64,000 nucleotides of DNA. Source: Hyphomicrobiales bacterium (GTDB taxonomy: Bacteria; Pseudomonadota; Alphaproteobacteria; Rhizobiales; Rhizobiaceae). Below are positions 58,315 through 64,000 of this stretch, in pieces. The stretch spans positions 1 to 64,000 of the forward strand of contig UBXM01000010.1 in assembly GCA_900469445.1 (NCBI GenBank). Direction: 5' to 3'. The position numbers and the translations under genes are program-made. The notes beneath the pieces were generated by a model. The model ran no database searches and was not told where the DNA came from. It saw nothing but the letters and a program-made list of their open reading frames with translations. The stretch's first letter is position 1. Each line of letters opens with the position of its first letter.

Positions 58315-58494
58315 AGGCGGGGGCTTGGCAGGGCTTTCGATCTGTTCCGGCGGTGATGCTGATCGTTGACAATGAACCTGGGACGCGGCAAAAGCGTTCT
58401 TACCGCAAGCCGCAGATGACGTGAGTCAGCCGGCGGTTTTTCAGTCATCGAGCGATGGCTGAAATGCGAACGTATTTATGGGGTTGGTGAACTC

Positions 58495-58800
58495 ATGGCT
58501 GCTAAGATCTATCGTCCTGCGAAAACTGCGATGCAGTCCGGCAAGGCCAAGACCCGTCTGTGGGTTCTCGAATTCGATCCGGAAACGCCGCGCAGCATCG
58601 ACCCGATCCTCGGCTACACGTCTTCCGGCGACATGAAACAGCAGCTTCGCCTGACATTCGAGACGCAGGAACTGGCTGAAGCCTATGCGCAGCGCGAGGG
58701 CATCGAGTACCGGGTGATCCACCCGAAAGACGCAAACCGGCACGCCGTTTCTTATACGGACAATTTCCGTTTCAATCGCCTGCAGCCCTGGACGCATTGA
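58495..58800 (+). CDS. ETC complex I subunit, NDUFS4-like
   Basis: Homologue of the mitochondrial NDUFS4 accessory subunit (ETC complex I conserved region). The 101-residue product carries the family pattern AKIYRPAKTAMQSGKAKTR, WVLEFDPETPRSIDPILGY and FRFNRLQPWTH. In alphaproteobacteria this small protein associates with NADH:quinone oxidoreductase; the nuo operon itself is not in the window. It lies just before tRNA-Arg. Confidence 0.92.
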   Translation: MAAKIYRPAKTAMQSGKAKTRLWVLEFDPETPRSIDPILGYTSSGDMKQQLRLTFETQELAEAYAQREGIEYRVIHPKDANRHAVSYTDNFRFNRLQPWTH

Positions 58801-58828
58801 TTTTCAGCGGCAGCATATGCCGCCTAAA

Positions 58829-58905
58829 GGCCCCTTAGCTCAACTGGATAGAGCAACTGCCTTCTAAGCAGTAGGTCGCAGGTTCGAGTCCTGCAGGGGT
58901 CGCCA
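58829..58905 (+). tRNA. tRNA-Arg (anticodon TCT)
   Basis: A complete 77-base cloverleaf is present. The acceptor stem is GGCCCCT with AGGGGTC, discriminator G and encoded CCA (58903-58905). The anticodon stem is ACTGC/GCAGT with loop CTTCTAA, anticodon TCT at 58863-58865. The T loop is TTCGAGT. It decodes AGA/AGG. No integrase or repeat of its 3' end was seen, so there is no sign that an element uses it as an attachment site. Confidence 0.97.
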
Positions 58906-58962
58906 CCTTTTCAAAGCTCATGGACCGTTCCGTTTCGTCGATGAACGGGGACTTGTGTTTTT

Positions 58963-59271
58963 TCAACGGGTCCGCGTCGGGCTTCCGAAGAGCGGGACCG
59001 GGTAGACGTAGTCGCCGTTGCTGGAGAAGCCGTGGCGATAAAGGCAGGCTCTCAGAGATGCCTGGTTGTAGAAGTTATCGAGGCGGGGATTGCCGCGTGG
59101 CGGTGTGGACGCTTCCAGCATGCAGGCCTCCCTGGTGGCCATGAAGCGATGATCGACGTCGGATCCCGCGATGATACCCACGCTGCCATAGGTGATCGAC
59201 GCCGCATGGGTACCGTTCGGCAGGGCAAGCATCGGCGCAATCAGCATTACTGACATAGATGTGAATTTCAT
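58963..59271 (-). CDS. Small secreted protein of unknown function
   Basis: The 102-residue product has a signal peptide (MKFTSMSVMLIAPMLALPNG, cleavage near THAAS). A mature part of about 80 residues contains two Cys (EACMLEAS and LRACLYRHGF) that could form a disulfide, and ends VYPVPLFGSPTRTR. GGAGAGGG precedes ATG 59271. No named domain is recognised; it is convergent with tRNA-Arg and divergent from the next gene. It is probably lineage-restricted. Confidence 0.65.
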   Translation of the reverse strand: MKFTSMSVMLIAPMLALPNGTHAASITYGSVGIIAGSDVDHRFMATREACMLEASTPPRGNPRLDNFYNQASLRACLYRHGFSSNGDYVYPVPLFGSPTRTR

Positions 59272-59572
59272 CGTCCCTCTCCGTGAAACAGGCGGATTGC
59301 AACGAGTTGCAGCGGTTTTTGTTCCAGGACCGCGAAATTTTACCCGTGCTTGTTCGCATATGCGAAGGGGGCTTTTGGAATTTCGCTGCAGCGCATTCTG
59401 AGCTATCATCCCGGTCATCGGTTCCGTTGCGTCACGCAGGGGAAGGTAGATTTGGCGCCGGAAGCAGGAGCTTCGGGTTCGGCGCATTCAATACACTGAA
59501 ATGGTTTTTTACGGGCTGCGCGGGGCAGCCCCGGCCCTTGCATTGTTTTTGAGCCTTCGAGTGGGGATACAT
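59272..59572. other. Intergenic region between two divergent secreted-protein genes
   Basis: About 300 bases with presumed promoters for both genes. No RNA gene, repeat or clear promoter pair was recognised. Confidence 0.4.
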
Positions 59573-60229
59573 ATGAACAGAAATTTTCTCGCGGCCGCGA
59601 GCGGCGCTCTGCTGATTGCCTTCACTTCGGGCACGGGTCGGGCGGATGAGCGCCCGCTGATCTGGCAGCCGATCAAGAATTCAGACACAAGCTATGCCAT
59701 AAAACTGGGTCTGAGGCTGCCCGTGCGGCTTGAAACCGAAGCCGGTTTCAATGTCGGGGTGGATTCGTCGAAGACTGGCGAGGTGCTGAATACGCCTCTC
59801 AAGTTCTGGAGCCGGATCAAGACCGAAGACAGGAAACAGCCGGCCTATCGGGCGAACCGAGATATCGGGATCGTTATGGACGGCAATGCGGGCAGCGCTG
59901 CCATCAGCATGAACTATTACGAGAAACAGATTGCGACGCCGACATTCAATGTCGAACGTCAAGCCACCTATGTGGTCCGTTATGACGGCGCGCAGAAGGA
60001 TTGGACAGGGCTGGACACGAGCCAATCCCTCAAGCTGAGGCAGCGGGAGACCGGAACGGCATTCGTGGCCATTGCCAATGGTACGGCAAATTTTTCGGCA
60101 ATCGGAGCCAGTTTCGGGATCGAGCAGCCGCTCGGGGAGAACATCACACTCAGCGGCAACGTGAACCGGAATTTTACCGACGCAACGACTATTTCCAGCG
60201 TGAATGCCAGATATTCTTATCAGTGGTGA
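59573..60229 (+). CDS. Putative outer-membrane beta-barrel protein of unknown function
   Basis: The 218-residue product has a signal peptide (MNRNFLAAASGALLIAFTSG, cleavage near GRADE), then alternating beta-type strands. It ends ISSVNARYSYQW, a terminal aromatic residue typical of BAM substrates. There are no Cys. No named family is recognised. Start 59573 lies after GTGGGG; the frame is open to 59501 but the signal peptide fits here. It ends at a bidirectional terminator. Confidence 0.65.
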   Translation: MNRNFLAAASGALLIAFTSGTGRADERPLIWQPIKNSDTSYAIKLGLRLPVRLETEAGFNVGVDSSKTGEVLNTPLKFWSRIKTEDRKQPAYRANRDIGIVMDGNAGSAAISMNYYEKQIATPTFNVERQATYVVRYDGAQKDWTGLDTSQSLKLRQRETGTAFVAIANGTANFSAIGASFGIEQPLGENITLSGNVNRNFTDATTISSVNARYSYQW

Positions 60230-60235
60230 AACAAG

Positions 60236-60258
60236 AAAGGGCGCCCTAGGCGCCCTTT
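60236..60258. terminator. Bidirectional intrinsic terminator
   Basis: AAAGGGCGCC (60236-60245) pairs with GGCGCCCTTT (60249-60258) around CTA. It lies between convergent genes and serves both. Confidence 0.85.
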
Positions 60259-60281
60259 GCGTATCGCTTTGCCTGTGATCT

Positions 60282-61055
60282 CTAGTGCAGGATCTGGCTG
60301 AGGAACAGTTTTGTGCGCTCGTGCTGCGGATTGTCGAAGAACTCGGCCGGCGAGTTCTGCTCGACGATCTGGCCCTGGTCCATGAAGATCACGCGATTGG
60401 CCACCTGACGGGCAAACCCCATTTCGTGGGTGACGCAGAGCATGGTCATGCCTTCTTCGGCAAGGCTTACCATCGTGTCGAGCACTTCCTTGACCATTTC
60501 CGGATCGAGCGCCGAGGTCGGCTCGTCGAACAGCATGATCTTCGGCTTCATGCAGAGCGAACGGGCGATCGCGACACGCTGCTGCTGACCACCTGAAAGC
60601 TGGCCCGGATATTTGTTGGCCTGTTCCGGGATCTTGACGCGCTTGAGATAGTGCATCGCGATCTCTTCGGCTTCCTTCTTCGGCATCTTGCGAACCCAGA
60701 TCGGCGCCAGCGTGCAGTTCTCCAGGATCGTCAGATGCGGGAAGAGGTTGAAGTGCTGGAACACCATGCCGACTTCGCGGCGCACCTCGTCGATCTTCTT
60801 CAGATCGTTGGTGAGCTCGATATTGTCGACGATGATATTGCCGGCCTGATGCTCTTCCAGGCGGTTGATGCAGCGGATCATCGTCGACTTGCCGGAACCC
60901 GACGGTCCGGCGATGACGATGCGCTCGCCCTTCATTACCTTCAGGTTGATATCGCGCAGAACGTGGAAATCACCGTACCACTTGTTCATGCCGGTGATTT
61001 CGACAGCGACCTCGGTCGAGGAAACGGTCATTTTCTTGGTTGCGGCTTCAGCCAT
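60282..61055 (-). CDS. aapP: General amino-acid ABC transporter ATP-binding protein
   Basis: ATPase of the broad-specificity L-amino-acid permease. The 257-residue product has Walker [11 protein letters not shown] loop, signature [12 protein letters not shown], Walker [17 protein letters not shown] and the H-loop [14 protein letters not shown] lies before start 61055. It is last in the minus-strand order aapJ-aapQ-aapM-aapP. In Rhizobium leguminosarum this system supports growth on amino acids and symbiosis. Confidence 0.95.
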   Translation of the reverse strand: MAEAATKKMTVSSTEVAVEITGMNKWYGDFHVLRDINLKVMKGERIVIAGPSGSGKSTMIRCINRLEEHQAGNIIVDNIELTNDLKKIDEVRREVGMVFQHFNLFPHLTILENCTLAPIWVRKMPKKEAEEIAMHYLKRVKIPEQANKYPGQLSGGQQQRVAIARSLCMKPKIMLFDEPTSALDPEMVKEVLDTMVSLAEEGMTMLCVTHEMGFARQVANRVIFMDQGQIVEQNSPAEFFDNPQHERTKLFLSQILH

Positions 61056-61083
61056 TGTTTTCCCCTTGTAACTCTTGTTGTGG

Positions 61084-62244
61084 CTAGTGCCTGTGGCCCG
61101 TGTCGAGATGTCGTTCCATGAAGGCGGAATAGCGCGACATACCGAAGCAGAAAAGCCAAAATACGAAACCGGCGAACACATAACCCGTGATCGGCGTCAC
61201 CGGCGTTGACCAGTTGGCGTCCGACTGGTTGAGCACGACAATGCCCAACAGATCGAACATGCCGATGATGGACACCAGCGACGTGTCCTTGAACAGGCCG
61301 ATGAAGGTGTTGACGATGCCGGGAATAACCAGCTTGATCGCCTGCGGGAGGATGATCAGGCGCATCTTCTGCCAGTAGCTCAGGCCGAGGGAATCTGCGC
61401 CTTCGAACTGGCCTTTCGGAATGGCCTGAAGACCGCCGCGCACGACCTCCGCCATGTAGGCCGAGGCAAAGAGCGAGACGCCGATCAGGGCGCGCAGCAG
61501 CTTGTCGAAGGTCCAGCCATCGGGCAGGAACAGCGGCAGCATGACGCTTGCCATGAACAGGACGCTGATCAGCGGGATGCCGCGGATCACTTCGATGAAC
61601 ACGACGCAGATCGTCTTGATCACCGGCATGTTCGAGCGGCGGCCGAGCGCCAGGATGATGCCCAATGGCAGCGATACCGTGATCCCGAAGAAAGAGAGGA
61701 TCAGGGTCACCATCAGGCCGCCCCAGAGCGGTGTCTCCACATGCGGCAGGCCGAAGCCGCCGCTTAGAAGGAAGAAGGAGACGAACGGCAGGATGATGAA
61801 GAGCGCGAGAGCGTTCCATCCCTTGAACGGCGCCTTCGGGATCAACATTGGCACAAGCAGGATGGCGAACAGGATCGCCACCAGGATCGGCCGCCAGCGC
61901 TCGTCGGCCGGGTAACGACCGAACATGAATTGCTGGAACTTTGCTTCGACAAAGGCCCAGCAGGCGCCGGACTGTCCGTCGGGCAGAACGCCGCCCTGGA
62001 TGACGGTGGCACAGGCGGTGCGATCGGTGCCGCTCCAGACGGCGTCGATGAACAGCCAGTTGATCATGCCCGGAACGATATAGGCGATCAAAGCCAATGC
62101 CAGGACCGTCAAGACGATATCCTTCGGGGTGGCAAAGAGCCGGGTACGGATCCAGTGCGATGCGCCAGTCTGGTTGCTCGGCGCGGGTTTGGCCTCCAGC
62201 ATGGACTGGCGCACGAAGGTAGAAGCGTTGGTTGCCATGCTCAT
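61084..62244 (-). CDS. aapM: General amino-acid ABC transporter permease AapM
   Basis: Inner-membrane permease subunit of the polar amino-acid family. The 386-residue product has an N-terminal cytoplasmic segment, several extra helices, and the conserved HisM-type core with [34 protein letters not shown] and the EAA-loop region [22 protein letters not shown]. The start overlaps the aapQ stop by four bases (ATGA at 62244-62241); ATG 62238 is two codons later. Confidence 0.92.
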   Translation of the reverse strand: MSMATNASTFVRQSMLEAKPAPSNQTGASHWIRTRLFATPKDIVLTVLALALIAYIVPGMINWLFIDAVWSGTDRTACATVIQGGVLPDGQSGACWAFVEAKFQQFMFGRYPADERWRPILVAILFAILLVPMLIPKAPFKGWNALALFIILPFVSFFLLSGGFGLPHVETPLWGGLMVTLILSFFGITVSLPLGIILALGRRSNMPVIKTICVVFIEVIRGIPLISVLFMASVMLPLFLPDGWTFDKLLRALIGVSLFASAYMAEVVRGGLQAIPKGQFEGADSLGLSYWQKMRLIILPQAIKLVIPGIVNTFIGLFKDTSLVSIIGMFDLLGIVVLNQSDANWSTPVTPITGYVFAGFVFWLFCFGMSRYSAFMERHLDTGHRH

Positions 62245-63440
62245 CTCTCCACCAGCGCCATTCGGGCATTGAACCAATTCATGAAGACCGCGGTGGTCAC
62301 CGAAATCGACAGGTAGATGACGACCCAGATGGCAACGATTTCGACCGCCTGTCCCGTCTGGTTGAGCATGGTGCCGCCAACCGCCATGACGTCGGCGAAA
62401 CCGACCGCGACGGCGAGCGACGAGTTCTTGGTGAGGTTGAGATACTGGCTTGTGAGCGGCGGAATGATGATGCGCAGCGCCTGCGGCAGCACGATCAGCC
62501 GGGTGACATCGGCGCCGCGAACACCGAGCGCATTGGCGGCCTCCGTCTGGCCTTTCGGCACGGCCCTGATGCCGGCACGAACGATTTCGGCGATGAATGC
62601 CGCCGTATAGAATGACAGCGCCAGATAGAGCGACATGAATTCCGGAGCGACCACTGTGCCGCCCGTCAAGTTGAACCTGCCGGCGACCGGGTAGTCGAAG
62701 CTGAGCGGTGCGCCGATAGCCAGAAATGCCAGGATGGGTAAGCCAAGGATCAGGGCAAGGCCGACGAGTACGGTATGGAACGGCTGGCCGGTCCGCATCT
62801 GTCTCCGCTTGGCCCAGCGCGCCATGATGACCGTTGCGATGATACCAACGGCGAGAGCGAGGAGAACAAGCGAAATGCCGTCGCCGAAGACCGGCTTGGG
62901 CAGGAACAGGCCGCGATTGTTGAGATAGCTGCTGAACGGTAGTTCGAGGGATTCACGCGCCTGAGGCAGCGCCGAGATCACGCCCTTGTACCAGAAGAAG
63001 ATGACCAGCAGGGGCGGGATGTTGCGGAACACCTCGACATAGATTTCGGCAAGCTTGGCGATCAGCCAGTTTCGCGAAAGACGCGCTATGCCGATGAGAA
63101 AGCCGAGGATTGACGCCGTGATGATGCCGATCACCGCGACCTGCAGCGTGTTGAGAATGCCGACGATCAGCGCGCGGCCATAGGTCGAGTCGCTATTATA
63201 GGCGATCATCGACTGGCCGATGTCGAAACCGGCGCGGCCATTCAGGAAGCCGAAGCCGGAGGCGATATTGGCCTTTTGAAGGTTATGAATCGTGTTTTGT
63301 GTCACCGTCCACACGAAAAGGACGAGAAGCGCCAGCGTCAGTACCTGATAAAAAATCCCGCGAGCCTTCGGGTCATTGATCAGGGAGGAGGCCTTCTTGC
63401 TGGTAGTTGGCGTGTCGGAATTGAGCGCCATGCCGGCCAT
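62241..63440 (-). CDS. aapQ: General amino-acid ABC transporter permease AapQ
   Basis: Second permease subunit. The 399-residue product has a polar N-terminus, multiple helices, the core [19 protein letters not shown] and [18 protein letters not shown], and the EAA-type loop [29 protein letters not shown] lies seven bases before ATG 63440 ([10 protein letters not shown]). A non-coding interval of 121 bases with hairpins separates it from aapJ. Confidence 0.92.
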   Translation of the reverse strand: MAGMALNSDTPTTSKKASSLINDPKARGIFYQVLTLALLVLFVWTVTQNTIHNLQKANIASGFGFLNGRAGFDIGQSMIAYNSDSTYGRALIVGILNTLQVAVIGIITASILGFLIGIARLSRNWLIAKLAEIYVEVFRNIPPLLVIFFWYKGVISALPQARESLELPFSSYLNNRGLFLPKPVFGDGISLVLLALAVGIIATVIMARWAKRRQMRTGQPFHTVLVGLALILGLPILAFLAIGAPLSFDYPVAGRFNLTGGTVVAPEFMSLYLALSFYTAAFIAEIVRAGIRAVPKGQTEAANALGVRGADVTRLIVLPQALRIIIPPLTSQYLNLTKNSSLAVAVGFADVMAVGGTMLNQTGQAVEIVAIWVVIYLSISVTTAVFMNWFNARMALVER

Positions 63441-63463
63441 AAACAAATCCCCTTAGTTTATAC

Positions 63464-63538
63464 GTCTCCTTTTTGGAGACTTTTTGCCCTTGCGGGAAAC
63501 GTTGAGTGCGCGGAGGCGGATACGATCCACCTCCGCGC
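63464..63538 (-). promoter_or_regulatory. Intercistronic hairpins between aapJ and aapQ
   Basis: Two inverted repeats are present: a 14-base arm (63508-63521) pairs with 63525-63538 with one mismatch, and GTCTCC (63464-63469) pairs with GGAGAC (63475-63480). Neither has a good T tract in the minus-strand direction, so mRNA protection or partial termination is more likely than full termination. Such elements commonly keep the binding-protein message more abundant than the permease message. Confidence 0.65.
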
Positions 63539-63561
63539 GACTGTTTTGGACGTCGTTCCGA

Positions 63562-64000
63562 TTAACGGATCGGCGGGGCGTATTGCAGGCCGCCCTTGGT
63601 CCACAGAGCGTTCAGGCCGCGTTCGATCTTCAGCGGCGAGCCCGGGCCGACGGTGCGGTCAAAGACTTCGCCGTAGTTACCAACCTGCTTGATGATGTTG
63701 TATGCCCACTCGTTGCTGAGGCCGAGATCGGTGCCGATCTTGGTGCCTTCTTCAGCACCGAGCATGCGCTTGATGTCCGGGTTGGGGCTGTTCTTCATCT
63801 CGTCGACGTTCTTCGAGGTTACGCCGAGTTCTTCGGCATTGACCATCGCGTAGTGAACCCAGGTGACGATGTCGAACCACTTGTCGTCGCCCTGGCGTAC
63901 AGCCGGTCCGAGCGGCTCCTTGGAGATGACTTCCGGCAGAACGATGTTTTCGTCCGGGTTCTTCATCTTCAGGCGGATGGCGTAAAGACCGGACTGGTCG
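63562..64000 (-). CDS. aapJ: General amino-acid ABC transporter substrate-binding protein (partial)
   Basis: Periplasmic binding protein of the Aap system, truncated by the window edge. The visible 146 C-terminal residues begin in DQSGLYAIRLKMKNPDEN and continue with WFDIVTWVHYAMVNAEELGV, the extended C-terminal region of the SBP_bac_3 class. They end WTKGGLQYAPPIR. It is the first gene of aapJQMP; the start and promoter lie outside. Confidence 0.92.
   Translation of the reverse strand, partial: DQSGLYAIRLKMKNPDENIVLPEVISKEPLGPAVRQGDDKWFDIVTWVHYAMVNAEELGVTSKNVDEMKNSPNPDIKRMLGAEEGTKIGTDLGLSNEWAYNIIKQVGNYGEVFDRTVGPGSPLKIERGLNALWTKGGLQYAPPIR

Noticed and set aside
58829-58905. tRNA-Arg as an attachment site of an integrated element
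   Set aside because: No integrase gene and no repeat of the tRNA 3' end were found within the window.

Overview
The window is chromosomal DNA from an alphaproteobacterium of the Rhizobiaceae (Rhizobium/Agrobacterium/Sinorhizobium group). Evidence: the ddlB-ftsQ-ftsA-ftsZ-lpxC-bamD-recN-ligA order; an FtsZ with a very long linker; an Aap-type general amino-acid ABC transporter; DUF1127 and DUF4169 small proteins; and a circularly permuted two-piece tmRNA whose tag reads ANDNNAKEYALAA, the tag I recall for Sinorhizobium. Genus and species cannot be fixed from the sequence alone. Almost everything looks like core chromosome: no insertion sequence, prophage, integrase or CRISPR array was seen.

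Layout. 1-5460: end of the division and cell-wall cluster (ddlB, ftsQ, ftsA, ftsZ) with overlapping genes and a terminator after ftsZ. 5700-12350: envelope and DNA maintenance (lpxC, bamD, recN, a cytochrome b561, ligA). 12350-19930: mixed small operons (a GNAT acetyltransferase, an exonuclease, a CreA-family protein, a secreted small protein, cheW, a 52-residue membrane microprotein, SCO/SenC, prmA, a DUF1127 protein, an M24 aminopeptidase). 19930-27900: transport and surface functions (azlCD, pncA, a compact trimeric autotransporter, a YeeE/YedE transporter, an L,D-transpeptidase-like DUF2778 protein, an M20 hydrolase). 28170-40610: a UvrD-type helicase, an RND efflux pair, a D-lactate dehydrogenase-like flavoprotein and a large AsmA protein.

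40610-50100: protein quality control and nucleotide metabolism. A ribbon-helix-helix protein, DUF4169 and SspB are followed by ssrA (tmRNA), so the tag and an adaptor predicted to deliver tagged proteins to ClpXP are neighbours. Then come thyA-folA, hflK-hflC, degP, serB with a GNAT gene, and miaA. 50100-56900: a HerA-like ATPase, then ilvI-ilvH preceded by what looks like a complete attenuator (promoter, 18-codon Ile/Leu/Val-rich leader peptide, hairpins, terminator), then a capsule-type glycosyltransferase and an aldo/keto reductase. 57190-64000: a RecD-like helicase, an NDUFS4-type complex I subunit, tRNA-Arg(UCU), two secreted or outer-membrane unknowns, and aapP-aapM-aapQ-aapJ, with aapJ cut by the window edge.

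I did not find a convincing undescribed multi-gene system. The best signals for a second look are the ilv leader, which may be leaderless; the ssrA-sspB neighbourhood; the 52-residue microprotein upstream of SCO; the short trimeric autotransporter; and the two lineage-type secreted proteins beside tRNA-Arg.
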